This document shows positions 36,383 to 48,330 of a stretch of DNA of 64,000 nucleotides, piece after piece. A program made the translations under genes and the position numbers. The notes under the pieces are model-generated. The model did no database searches. It was not told where the DNA came from and saw only the letters and a program-made list of their open reading frames with translations. Numbering within the stretch: the first letter of the stretch is position 1; every line of letters starts with the position of its first letter. Source of the stretch: Bugula neritina (lineage: Eukaryota; Bryozoa; Gymnolaemata; Cheilostomatida; Bugulidae); contig OZ037766.1 in NCBI GenBank assembly GCA_964035545.1, positions 9,371,722-9,435,721 on the forward strand, given 5' to 3'.

Positions 36383-38144
36383 ATGGCTAAAAAGGCAGCT
36401 AAGATTCATTTAGCTGACATAAAACCAACAGCAACGTGTGGGATATGTATGCAACTGTTTACTGAACCTCGAGAGCTAAAATGTGGGCATACGTATTGTT
36501 TAGTATGCCTGAAAAGTTACCAAAACTCAAAATCAGTAGTGAAAGGATGCCCACAATGCCGGCAAGTGACGGTACCAATCAGCGAAGAGCTTGACACACT
36601 GCCAAGTGATGATCTAGCTGCCAATCTTGTATGCTTGATACACAAGTATGAGCCAGGTGCATACGGTGAGATTATCTCTGCTCTTTCTTGAATATATTAC
36701 AGCTAAAGAGACTAATAGTGCATGTCAAGCATGTTGATAAAAAGCATGCGTGTATATTTGTATGATGACTTTTAATGGATTCTTTTTAGCTTGTCATAGT
36801 CATGCTCAATGCCTGCAGTATCTAATGTTATATTTCAGCGATCTTGCTATTTATGTTTTTCTTTTTTGTAGTTCAGTAAGTCAATTGGTGTTGTCTTGAT
36901 TTTTTATCTCTGTTGATATGTTTTAACCAAAGACTTGATACGCTGAGCATCTGTACTTAACACTGCTTGTTATGGATTTATGCCTGGAATTTGTTGCACT
37001 GATTTATTATATGAGCTTAAAATAATATATTTCTTGTTTAGAACCCCCAATTACGTGGAAACCTAGAGCTCAAGATTCTCCTAGTCTAAATGAGGATAAT
37101 TATAATTCTCCATATTTGCAACATGAATATGATGATCCATTTGCTTCAACAAGACACCGCTCTGTTACATGCGATGAATGTGAAGTCTCTGCATTTACTG
37201 GTGCAAGATTTAAATGCGGGTGAATTTATTAACCTACTTTGTTTATAGGGATATGAAAAAAATTAAAAGTACCTTCTGTGTGTACCTATGAGCCACTTTT
37301 CCTTTTGCAGGATGTGCGAAGACTATGATTTGTGTGAAGATTGTGAAGCGAAACCCAGGGAGGATGTTCACGACATAGAGCATATATTTATTAAAATGAA
37401 GAAACCTCGAACTTCTTCTGCAACTGGAAGAAGAGTCCTACATGAGGTATGCAATGCTCTGTCTCACTACTTTAGGGATAGTTTAGATTAATTTTAAGCA
37501 AAAAGCATTTTTATTGAGTTGTTGAGCATTCTGAATGGTATCCAAAAACACGCCAACATCAGTTTCACTTAAGCCGTTAGATTGCTTTTTAGATGTATGG
37601 ATATTGTATATATTCTTTAGCATTCAACTTTAATGGGGATGACACAAGACATGGACTCTTATATTCATTCAGGTAAAGATAGTTTTCAATGTGATCGCTG
37701 CCACACTTCTCCGATATCAGGGACCAGATTCAAGTGCGGGTAAATATTTCAATTGGTTCTTGTCTGTTCATTTCCAAGTCTATCTGGCATAGGTATATCA
37801 GTCGATGTTTTTTTATATTCGTTGTCTGTTTGTAGCTATTCTCTGATTTGTATCTTGTTAATCTGTATTTGAATGATGTATTTACTGGCATGAGTTTTTT
37901 TTATAAACATGTTAGCTACCCACTCACCATTAAAACATTACCTCAGATTAATTTAAGTTTCATAATTTATTGCTCATTTCTATAATGGTCATATTGCAGA
38001 GTTTGTGAAAACTTTGATTTATGCCAATCATGTGAGAGAACATCTCAAGAGTTTCACAATCCTGACCACATATTCTTGGTACTGCGGCATCCTGTAGCTT
38101 TCCACACAACTGTACCTCAGTTACTATACCAGTTTTACAATTGA
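36383..38144 (+). CDS. RING-ZZ-ZZ zinc-finger protein, gene A of the tandem cluster
   Basis: Exons 36383-36665, 37042-37219, 37311-37446, 37621-37739 and 38000-38144 encode 286 aa. A canonical C3HC4 RING is at residues 18-57 (CGIC, KCGHTYC, CPQC). The first ZZ finger spans exons 2-3 (CDEC, KCGMC, LCEDC, then VHDIEH), and the second spans exons 4-5 (CDRC, KCGVC, LCQSC, then FHNPDH). The tail ends FHTTVPQLLYQFYN. RING fingers usually recruit ubiquitin-loaded E2 enzymes, and ZZ fingers often bind protein N-termini or histone tails, so an E3 ligase with two reader modules is a reasonable inference. No characterised animal protein with exactly this order is known to me. The ATG at 36383 is two bases after an acceptor. 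Gene A is most similar to gene B by its tail and intact RING His. Confidence 0.85.
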
Positions 38145-40329
38145 TAATTTTAGATTCTGTGCAACATAATTTTGTAAAGTGTCACTTTATAACATATTAT
38201 ATTTTTTGCTTTTTCATGTTGTCTGTGATGATGGAAATGAGTGATGTTAGTTTTACTTTTTAAGTTTTTTGCAACGCGAACATAATTGCATATGCTTTTA
38301 CTAAATTTTAAAACAGTTTATCTGTGATTTTAAATTGTAAGCTTTTATAGTTTTGTTCTTTTACCTAAAATACCAGCTAACTTTGTGGTATAATTCCCTA
38401 AATTTTAACTTGTGCAGCTTTCATTCAAAGGATTATAATTTTATAGTTGTTTTTATTTATTTGTCAATGTTGACAATCACCACCTATTTCATCCAATTGG
38501 AAAAAAATGTATTTTAACCATGTAACTTCTAAATAATATTAAGCTGTCTGTTTTTAATACCTACTACAAATGTTCTATTGTTTTATATAGTCTACTTAGT
38601 GTCAAAAAACTGCAATTATCAATTATTTATTTCTACATTTCTCCATAATACAAATAAAAATTAGTTTGTTTTATAAAGGTGTTTACTTTGACACTATTAA
38701 GATTGCTTTTTATTGCACATGAAAAGATTTACTAAGAGCATTCTAAATTGAAGATGTTTTTATTAATATTTTTGATAACAGCTGTCAGCATCATAAAATT
38801 TCTAACCAATTTGTACAAAAAATCCTTTTTTAATGAAATTCAACATACATGCAATATTATAAAGTTGGAAAATGCTTTTTTTATGAACACCTCACATATG
38901 CACTTCTTGCAGATCACATAGACAGTTTGAATTGCATACTTGAACATTCTAATATATCTACAAGCAGCATCTTAAATTTGTGCACCCGTGAGTTGCAAGA
39001 CTGTGTTCATTTCTTCCATTGCAAATATGTGACACTTTTATTTTAACAGCTGGAGTTGTCTGTTTACCAAGGACGTCGATTGTAGAAATATAACTAAGGA
39101 GTGGGCGTGTCGTCATTTTGGCCTGCGGATTTTCCACAACGTAAATCGCTGCAATTTTCTTCAGATCTTCATTTTGACAATATTCGTGATCAAAAGGAGC
39201 TCATACTTATAACCTTGTTATTGGCAAAATTTTATATTAATAACACTTATTATCAATACTTAAACATTTTTACAGTTATTGTATAATTTTTCTTTTCATT
39301 TTCCTTTGTTTTAATACCTATAGTTATATCGTTAAACTTGAAGGTAAACAGTGCTGCTGCCAACATGTTCAAACTGAAACTGCTCCTGAGTCCTGGGCAA
39401 TCGCAATCACAATGGACTTGGAGTGAATGATTCAATCAGTCAATAAGCATCAGCATCAAATCGAAAATTAACATTGTAATTCAAATTGTATGTAGTATAT
39501 AAATTATAATTACACCACTTATGAGTTATCTTTATAGATTTGTAATCATAATCAAAATGACTAATGAGTAATAAGTAGTACTAGTTCGTGCCTTAGTTTA
39601 TTGACAATTAATATTATTATTGATCACTGAAAAGAATTATATTGATATTAGAAATGGATAATAAAATTAAAACTTTTGCTCTTATTTATAGTTAAAAAGT
39701 ATTTGTAAAAAAAATTGGAAAAGTCATGTTATCTGTTGTAACTTATGAAGTATGAATTAGAACATAATATGAATATCAATATAAATGGGATTGAATCAGC
39801 TTTGAAAAGTTGAAAAAAACAGTTGTTCTCAAATGGCAATGCTTGGTATTTCCACGTTTTAAATATCTTTGATTGTTTGTGTTCGATGGCGCTACTTTTG
39901 TCTGAGCTACTTCTTTACAGTTTGTTCTAGTTGATACCCATGAAGGCATCTGTTGTTACTTAAGTATCTTACCTGGTTTTGGAGAATTTTTTTCCATGAT
40001 TTGAAAAGCAGAGTTTGCATTACCAAGATATATCTGTAGGCGCTCACTTTCCGCCCAGCTTCTAATATAATATTATATGGAATAAAAGCGAAGGTTCCTA
40101 CAAACATTTTGGTGCTTTGATTTGCTTTTATTCCTTTGATCCTACATTGGCCAATCCTGTATTTCCATGACATGCTCCTGAAATTTGGCTGTCTTTCTTC
40201 AAAATTAAAGAAGTGACATCATACTTCTCTTGGAGCTACTCCCATTTTAATTCGGAAGGTGTTAAACACAGCTTTTACATTAGATGCTCTCCTTCAACAC
40301 TCCTATACTCCTATTCTGAAGGGAAATAA
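38145..40329. other. Intergenic region between genes A and B, first part
   Basis: AT-rich and without a recognised gene. Around 39090-39160 there is a less AT-rich patch with GGAGTGGGCGTGTCGTC that could belong to the promoter of gene B. At 39400-39560 short CAATCGCAATCACAATG words echo the simple arrays elsewhere. Confidence 0.35.
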
Positions 40330-40693
40330 CTGTGCTCTAAGCTTCTTTGGTTAACTACTGCTGTACCTGTAAACTGCTGTATGTAGTACTCCACATTATC
40401 AACCCCATTGAACTCGGAGAGCTGAAGGTATGAATCATCTGTGGAGGTTGCCTCTCCCGCCTTGCTACTACAGGCTTTATTTAGTGTCTAGCAAAATGGC
40501 AGACATACCTCTAGCTCGAACACTAGAGGCCTGTGTGTTATGTTTTTATCTTCCTTAGAAACTCTATATTAGCTGACGTCTGCTCTCAACTAGTGTCATG
40601 AGTTTAACTCTGTAAGAATTTTGCCCCCACTGCGATCTGAACCACAGACCTCCGGCTTGCAAGCTGGCATACCAACCATTACACTACAGGGGC
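40330..40693 (-). mobile_element. Candidate tRNA-derived SINE
   Basis: On the minus strand 40693-40622 reads like a degenerate tRNA: GCCCCTG at the 5' end, an A-box TAGTGTAATGG, a TTGCAA anticodon-loop-like centre, a near B-box GGTTCAGATC, and GGGGGCA at the 3' end pairing with the 5' end. The T-arm does not fold normally, so it is not a working tRNA. About 290 bases of less AT-rich sequence without coding potential follow on the minus strand, as in a SINE body. The right edge is estimated. Confidence 0.45.
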
Positions 40694-41302
40694 TACTGGG
40701 TAATCTTAGAACTACAAGCACTTTCCACCGCTGCTAATGAAATATAAAGGTTTTGTTGTTTTTGATTACTAGACCTTAACCTACTAGTTAGAAGCACACT
40801 TCTAATAATCTATACAGTCTTTTTCAATCTAGATAGAAGATTTATTGTAAGTATAAAATGCGTCGGAAGAGTGCTAGCAACAATGTAATTTACAGTATCT
40901 ATATATTTTTATAGTTACAGGCTCTTTTCAGCAAGGAAGTCGATGCGGCAATTTATGCATGGCAGTATAAATGATTAAATAACTCCAGTATTTTGTGCAC
41001 CTAAGACAATTATACAATAATGGTAGCACTTGCAAAGAAGAAATATTTTATTGTGTAATAACTTAGGCATTTATTAACAGCTGAATGATAATGAGCTATT
41101 ATGACAATATGACAATATTTGCACACTTTAGGCACTACAAAATTACTTGGGAACAGAAACACAAGAATGTCTGTCTTTCATGTGTACAGTTGACTATTAC
41201 TGATTATTACACAAAGGCTTTTTTTATTTTAGGTAGATCCAGTGGTGATCCAGCTTGTTAGTGATACTAAAATATTAAAACTGGATGAATATTTTATTTC
41301 AG
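40694..41302. other. Intergenic region between genes A and B, second part
   Basis: AT-rich. It ends at the acceptor TTTATTTCAG (41302), seven bases before the ATG of gene B. No other element is recognised. Confidence 0.4.
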
Positions 41303-41309
41303 CAGAGCC

Positions 41310-43963
41310 ATGGCCGCTGGTGGAAACAGTGATCGACTTGATCAAATAAAAGAAGCGATCACATGTGGTATATGCATACAACTTTATACTGACCCTAGGA
41401 GCCTTACCTGTGGCCACAGTTACTGTTTTCTCTGTCTTCAACACCTCCAAAAGTCTACAAGCCAGCAAAAAGAGTGCCCTGTTTGCCGTGCAACAACTAT
41501 ACCAAGCAAAAACGATCTTGAAAATTTGCCTTCAAACAAGTTAGCCACTAATTTAGTGAAATTAGTACAAACACATGATCCTTCTGCCATAGGTTTGTTC
41601 ACTCATTTTATTCTTCAACTATGCATAGATGTCTTTACTATGTTAGATAACTCTAATCTCAGCTTGTAAAACTTTTCTGGAATAAACTTTGATGAGTTTT
41701 TAAGTTTCTGCTTGTTGAGTGATGCGTGTGTGTGCGATCGCAAATATGTGTCACTATTATTATTGTTATTATTAACAGTAATTTACTGGGTATATTTATG
41801 CAGAAGAGCCGCCTGAATGGATAAACCAACCTTCACCAAAAAGTTCCAATCAACTCAGTCGCTCTAGCTCCAACAGCTCTGACAGCAGCAGCTCTATAGC
41901 ATCTGTCAGTGATGCAATTGCGCGTTTACTGCAGCTCACTGATGACCTGGATCTAGATTTACTGCAACATTTGTTCCAGTCTGAAGAGCACTCTGATTCT
42001 GAAGATGGGGAGATAAATTCTAGTGGTGTTCGACATGTTGGAGTCACTTGTGATGCCTGTCGAAAAAGAGATATTAAGAGTGCTAGATTCAAATGTGGGT
42101 AAGAATTAGTATCTTAAAGTCTATAGAACCTGCTTTCGTATAAATTGCAAATTTGTGATTTTCATGTTTTAAATACTAAATAGTTGTTTATAGCTTTTTA
42201 CTATTTTTGATATACCTTAAAAGATATTAATTTAAGTTTTTAAATTTACAGAATGCTAGTGAATGCTCAACATGGTTGCACGGAAATTATTTCTGTCTCT
42301 TGTGTTCTAAAACATTTTCCAAGATGTTATGTGATATGGAGATTGTTTTGGCATGGGAACATCAACTTTATGTTATTGCAAGGATAACATTGTAATATAC
42401 TGAAATTATATGTTTGTGACTTCTAATTTAAAATCTTTGTGAAAATACTACTTGGCATTTAAAACGAGTTATATAACACCCTGCATGCGTGTATAAACAT
42501 CATAATATGTTTGTAGAATTTGTGATGATTTTGACCTTTGTCAAGTTTGTGAAAAGAAGCCGAGGCAGCAAGTTCATAGTACTGACGATCCTCATGTGTT
42601 TATAAAAATAAAAACTCCTACTACATCAGACACACGTGGCAGAACTCTTGCTGAGGTGGGTATAGCATCTACTGTCTCATGAAGAATATATAATTAGCTT
42701 GATTTACTTTATTTGAGATTATTTTACAGCAACTACATCAAATACAGTTTCCAAGTTAATTTGGGACATAACAAAAAGTGGTGTGTGTAAGGAGCATTTC
42801 ATTACACTGAAAAAAGCTTTATTAGAAATAAATACACGAGAAGCATTTTTTGTTTACCACTTTGTTTATCTAAATAAGTGAACTTTTATTTTGGATCTCA
42901 CTGTATCCATCTTCACAGTTGAGTGACTCTAAGCATGAATATAGTGATATTTGACATATATACGTTTCCTTTGCCTCTTTAGATAAATAAAGTAGTACTA
43001 AATACAAAAGTCTATACTGTTTAGTTATTTTGAATGAAGCCCGTAAGGATATAAGATTTTTTTTGTTTACTACGTTGTTTGTAATATTTAATTTAGGATT
43101 CCGAAGTAATGGGTATGACAATGGATGTGACCAAGAAAGAGCATATGCTTCCTATATCAGACACTGAAGTTATGAAAATTACATGTAAACACTGCAATAT
43201 GTCGCCAATTGTTGGAACAAGATTCAAGTGCGGGTATGTAGTTTCAGCTTGTTTTCTTTACTCAGTTTCTAATAAATTTCCTAAAGAGTTTCAAATGCAA
43301 ACAGATCAAGAATTACACTTATAGTTTTTCAAGTTTCATCCTTGTAGTTTTGGCAGTGAAACACAATTATTGCTGGAATTGCTGACACGTTAGAATTGTA
43401 GTGTAGGGGTTACAAGTGATGTCAAAAAAGGGAGTTATTCGAAACTGCATCTATACTACATCAGCAAAGGACAAATCCAATTGAAATCTAAGCTGTTTGC
43501 AACAGTCCAGTTTTAGTACATACCTACTTTTTGTTTGCTATCACAATGTTCAAGTGGTAGAGTAATGCATGGCAGAAGTTTTGATTTGGTAAAACATTTT
43601 TAAAATGAGTTTTGATACTTTTATGGTTATCTATTTATCTTTGTTAAATTATTATTTAAACTGAAGCTCTAATCATCAAATTCTAAATTAAGGAATATTC
43701 ATTAAAATATTTTCCAATTTTGTGGTCCAATGAGTTGTTGAGTTGTCTGCTCATATAAATGAGTGTAGATATGCCCTTTAGTATTGCATGTGTATAAAGC
43801 AGTTACATCTGTATGCAGGGTATGTAGTGACTATGACTTGTGTGAAACGTGTGAAAAGACGAGTGAAGAGTTCCATGACCCGAAGCACCTGTTCCTTGTG
43901 TTCAGATACCCTGTCAACTTCCACACCACAGTTCCTCAACTAACTTGGGACTTCTACCAATAA
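41310..43963 (+). CDS. RING-ZZ-ZZ zinc-finger protein, gene B of the tandem cluster
   Basis: Exons 41310-41592, 41804-42098, 42517-42655, 43097-43233 and 43819-43963 encode 332 aa, with the same phases as gene A and identical lengths for exons 1 and 5. The C3HC4 RING is intact (CGIC, TCGHSYC, CPVC). Exon 2 is longer than in the others and carries a Ser-rich linker followed by an acidic, Leu-rich stretch (LLQLTDDLDLDLLQ, EEHSDSEDGE), which looks like a disordered, possibly phosphorylated hinge with a short helix. ZZ1: CDAC, KCGIC, LCQVC, with VHSTDDPH. ZZ2: CKHC, KCGVC, LCETC, with FHDPKH. The tail ends FHTTVPQLTWDFYQ, nearly the same as in gene A. A ubiquitin-ligase role is inferred from the RING only. 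Confidence 0.85.
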
Positions 43964-44471
43964 TAGATTTTGTGAACTGCTTTAGACTCTGGATAAATAA
44001 TCATTTTCCTAAATTTTACTTACATATGTTTTTATTTTGTAATTTAGATTATCTATTGGCTTGGTATTTCTTTTAGAGATTTGCATTTCTTCTGCTAAAG
44101 ATAGTAATATTGTTTACTTAAAGCACCACGTTTCTATGCTGCCGAAGGCAGAAAGATAAAAATAATAAATGACATTTAAAAATTTCTTTTTAAATAAGTT
44201 TAAAATTTGGATGCTTTAGCCTGGCACTATTTAAATCTTAGAACTTTTACGCTGTTTGGTGTGATGGCCAATAGGATTTTCTAAAAACTGTTATTTATAC
44301 TTCTGCTGAAATGAAAATTGTTTTTGTGCTTCTTTACTAGCTTGCATAATTATCTTCAAGAACAAGCTTCTTCAAAAGAAAAAATATTTTGCCTGGAAAT
44401 GTTTTTATGCCTGAAATCTATATAGCAAAGTGACCTAAAGATCACTTGAGCTTCCTGCATAGATACCCGAT

Positions 44472-44535
<64 letters not shown>

Positions 44536-45270
44536 CTTCAATGTAGAATACTGTCTTATTGTGTTATTTGCTAGATTATTCTGAAATTTAAAATTAATTA
44601 TGTATTTTTAGATTAGTAATTATTGTTGGCATCAGTGATCAAATATATACAATCCTTTCAGCATATTTGATTACTTTAAAATAAACTTTTGTGCAAATTT
44701 TGCCAAATTGCACTGCTATAATTATATGAAATAAAGTGCTATATAAAACTGATATTATTGATATGTAATGGTAATTCGAACTTCAGATCATAAAGGATGA
44801 TATTATAATCTCAGGAAGTGTAATATAATAACCAGTAAATGTTTGTTACACATGTTGGCCCTTGATTTCTTATGTGTACAAGGTGTTTGGCTTTGTTATT
44901 ATTTACATTCAACATTATAATTACACTGCGTATTGTATGAATATCAATTTCTAAGTTAGCAATATGTATGACCACGTTCTACGGTTATGGTCATGTTCAA
45001 GTATACTCACTATCTTAGACACATAATATCACTGAACTGAAAAAGTGATTTTTAGTTCAGTGCATAATATCATATATAGCTTATCAACCATTAGGTAAAA
45101 TGAAACTGCACTGTGAGTAATTCAGGAAAATCCATGAATAGTATTTAACAGCCATTTAACTAAACTAGTTTCCTTTTAATAACTAGTCTCATAGTTGCCG
45201 TACTCACCCAGCCAAAGCTATAGAGATAGAGCCTGGTAGTGACTTTGAAGGTTCAAGTTTTCAGTGTCCT
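43964..45270. other. Spacer between genes B and C, with probable 5' UTR exon of C at its end
   Basis: AT-rich. It carries a (TA)n run at 44470-44530. The stretch 45205-45270 (GCTATAGAGATAGAGCCTGG onward) ends in a donor, GTCCT|GTGAGT. The duplicated copy at 49535-49609 ends in CACT|GTGAGT. Conservation of the donor in both copies suggests an untranslated first exon that splices to the acceptors at 45617 (gene C) and about 50880 (gene D). Confidence 0.4.
44470..44530. repeat. (TA)n microsatellite
   Basis: An uninterrupted TA run of about 60 bases. It is missing at the equivalent place in the duplicated spacer (about 48840), so it expanded after the duplication or was lost there. Confidence 0.9.
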
Positions 45271-45641
45271 GTGAGTAGACCTGTTCTTTTGGTATGACAT
45301 AATTATGTAAAGACAACAATTTATCAGCTCAAGTTTCTAGCTGTTGGTTTAGAGTGCTACTGGGCAACATTGTAACATGCAACTATTGCTATTTGTTTTG
45401 TTTTTAAATACAAATCGTAATACAGCCTACCTTTCCCTTTTTAATTAATCTTGTAACTGCATTGAATAGTTTGTATAGACCTCCCTCATAGTTAGTACTA
45501 TTAACTAATAATTTTATGTGCAATACATACTTTTATCATTTCTATGTACTCCTCAATGATATAAACTATCAAGTAAATGCATAAGCATAATCATTAAAAT
45601 AATCTCACATCGTTTAGGGGTACAAATGTTTAATAGCAAAA

Positions 45642-46242
45642 ATGGCCGATCAGTGGTACATTCCTGATGACACGAACGAGGAGGAAGTAGCTGTAACATG
45701 CAGAATATGCAGCAGGTTCTTTACTGATGCCAGAAGTTTGGAATGTGGAGACAGTTTTTGTTTCTGCTGCATAAAACGTGTTCAACAGAGTGAAGAGAAG
45801 ATAGCCTGCCCTGTGTGCACTACAGTGTGTGTGCCGGCCATGGTGGATTTGCATAGTTTACAGCCCAACTTCAATTTAAATAGCATGGTTGCAATAGTTA
45901 TGCAGCAAAAAGGTAAATTTAGAGGCATTGGTTTGCATTTAATTTATCTAGCATGCAACCTATAAAGATTGCATGTACAGTATAATAATTTAAATTTATA
46001 AAATATAAATGAAAAAACTTGACTTTCTATGCAAATTTTGCAGTTATTCAAGTTGAAAAAATTAAAAGCAAAGGGAACCACTGCACTGTGACATGTGATT
46101 TTTGTCGTGTCTCTCAATTTTATGGTCCAAGATACAAATGTGGGTAAGTGCAGAAAATGACATTACATTCATACTAGGAAAACTTGAGTTGATGGGTTAT
46201 GCAATGCATAAACATGATCCTTCTGCATAATATATCAAGAAA

Positions 46243-46304
<62 letters not shown>

Positions 46305-47478
46305 TGTTTACTCATCGCCCTATAATGAGTAAAAACAGCCATACAATTATACAGAGTGTGCGATGATTATGACCTCTGTGCAAAGTGCGAGGGAAAGCCG
46401 AGACAGGAAATTCACGATGAGTCTCACATATTCTTGAAGCTGAAGAGACCTCGCACTGCAGAAGGCTCACATGGGCCATCACTGACACAGGTTACTCTTG
46501 TTGCCCACAGATTTTCATAACCTATCATAAAATTATTCCCACAATTTGTTTTCATTCTTTAACTTCCTTTAATAAGATGTGAAATCAAATGGCATGCTAA
46601 AAATTACTTGTTAATGCACTAGATCCATATTGTAGCTTATTTTTGCTACATAAAGGTTAGTCTAGGTTACTTCTTATTTTTAAAATGTGGCTTTAAAACA
46701 TAGCTATTACCTATACATACTTTTTATACTAGATTCTTCTATATATCCTGTGGAAAACTTTCATTGTCACCTTCTGAAATAACTTTTAATAGGGATTTAT
46801 TGACAAAATAAAAGAGCTTAATGCACCGACTGGTACACAGACTCAAAATGAATGCTGTGCTCTCAAATGTACGGGATGTGAGAGTTCCATCCCAGAAGGT
46901 TATGTTTACAAGTGTGGGTAAGTTCAATAGTCTACAATTCAGCTATAATCACTATGTAGCAAACATGGCTACAATAATTGCTATTTTTACTAGTCGAACA
47001 CTGCTAGAACATTAATAGAACTTTTTAATTTGGCAAATTTACAATTTAGTTAAAATAAGCTAAAGTATAACTTTTCACTTCTACTCAGAAAACTAACATT
47101 ATGAATTGCTAAAGGCACTCAGAAATGTTATGCTGAAGTTATTGACAAAATAGACCTGTGTGTGTTGTGTGTGTTGTGTGTGCTGTGTGTGCTGTGTGTG
47201 TTGTGTGTGCTGTGTGTGCTATGTGTGCTGTGTGTGCTGTGTGTGTTGTGTTGTGTGTGTGTGTTTAAGAAACATTTGGATTACTCACAATTAGCAATAC
47301 TTCATTTACTATGACATTTTATAGATTATGCGAAGATTACATACTGTGTGACAATTGTGAAGACAACTCTGAAGAATTACATGACAAGAAACATGTATTT
47401 ATGAAAATACACGCCCAGCATCCTTTATGCAAAGATTTACCAAGAGAAGTGGTTTTGCAAGCAAAGTTCTATAAATAA
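45642..47478 (+). CDS. RING-ZZ-ZZ zinc-finger protein, gene C of the tandem cluster (atypical RING)
   Basis: Exons 45642-45912, 46044-46143, 46355-46490, 46793-46917 and 47325-47478 encode 261 aa in the same phases as genes A and B. The RING keeps CRIC, CFCC and CPVC, but the zinc-ligand His is Asp (ECGDSFC where A and B have CGH). Asp can bind zinc, so the fold may persist, but E2 recruitment is uncertain. ZZ1: CDFC, KCGVC, LCAKC, with IHDESH. ZZ2: CTGC, KCGLC, LCDNC, with LHDKKH. The linker before ZZ1 is short (exon 2 is 100 bases against 178 in A). The tail HPLCKDLPREVVLQAKFYK differs from that of A and B. The ATG follows GTTTAATAGCAAAA within an exon that starts at an acceptor at 45617. 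Confidence 0.85.
46250..46298. repeat. (CA)n microsatellite
   Basis: A CA run of nearly 50 bases in intron 2 of gene C, about 55 bases before the acceptor of exon 3. Confidence 0.9.
47154..47270. repeat. GT-rich minisatellite
   Basis: Repeats of TGTGTGCTG and TGTGTGTTG alternate for about 115 bases in intron 4 of gene C, ending in a pure GT run. It lies about 55 bases before the exon 5 acceptor. Confidence 0.85.
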
Positions 47479-48292
47479 ATTACTGTGTATTATTTAAGTG
47501 AATCAGTATTTTCAACTGTGAAACTGTGTCTATATTAATTAAACTGTAATGCTAAGCGGGTGTATTTACATAGATTATATTATAATATATTAAATATACA
47601 TTATATACATTTGGTGAAATGCTTATATAATACTTTCCTGTGAAGAAAAGTTAGCAAACTGTACACAAATTAATTGTGATTATTTAAAACGATGTTTTAG
47701 CCTTATATACACTCCTGCTGCTGCTAATCTTACATAACAATTGCATACTTAACTTATAGCACCTCGGCTCTGTTGTAATTGAATTGTTGAGCATGTTTAC
47801 ATTAATTTTTCTGATTTAATGATAAAAGTTATATTAAAATAAAACTTGTTTTTCTAAAATAAACTCAAACGCTGCTATTATTTTGCTGTGGACTTTCAGC
47901 TTTCAACTAAATACTTCACATTGAGCTACCGTAAAATAAGGAACACAAAATAATATAAACATAACATTTATAGACACCACAGAAATAATGATACATTGGA
48001 TTGAATATTAAATCACCTGTTCCCAGAAAGCTTTTCTTTAAACAGTATACATCTCAAAAACTATATTCTAAAAACATATAATATGAACATAATTTGTAGT
48101 AATTGCATATTTAAATATTTATATGTACAGCTAAATTAGAGTTATAGTAGGTCTTGTAATAATTAATATAAAAGTAAATGTAAGTGGTGTAAATTTGTAG
48201 GCCAACAAATGAAACAGAAAACTACTTTTAGTTAAAACTTAGCTAGACTAACAATATTATTATACAACTGATCAGCTCATATAACAATTACA
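47479..48292. other. 3' flank of gene C
   Basis: AT-rich sequence with several AATAAA-like words and no recognised gene. It ends at the junction of the segmental duplication. Confidence 0.4.
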
Positions 48293-48330
48293 TCCCTCAG
48301 CTAACTTGGGACTTTTACCATCATATATTC
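48293..48330 (+). pseudogene. Duplicated remnant of the last exon of gene B
   Basis: CCTCAGCTAACTTGGGACTT and the following bases match the last codons of gene B (PQLTWDFY) but have no exon before them and no stop at the matching place. They mark the left edge of the duplicated unit. Confidence 0.7.

Larger units (their letters stand above)
43930..48292 (+). repeat. Tandem segmental duplication, left unit (end of B, spacer, gene C)
   Basis: Sequence from the last 30 bases of gene B through the B-C spacer and gene C is repeated from 48293 onward, where it contains gene D. Matching landmarks include AGATTATCTATTGGCTTGGTA near 44048 and 48414, and GGCATAGATACAGATTATTGT-like text near 44457 and 48819. 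Identity in the spacer is high but clearly below that of the first coding exons. The downstream limits are approximate. Confidence 0.75.

Noticed and set aside
40622-40693. A functional tRNA gene on the minus strand
   Set aside because: The T-arm does not pair in the normal register and the anticodon stem has a mismatch, so a SINE head or pseudogene is more likely.
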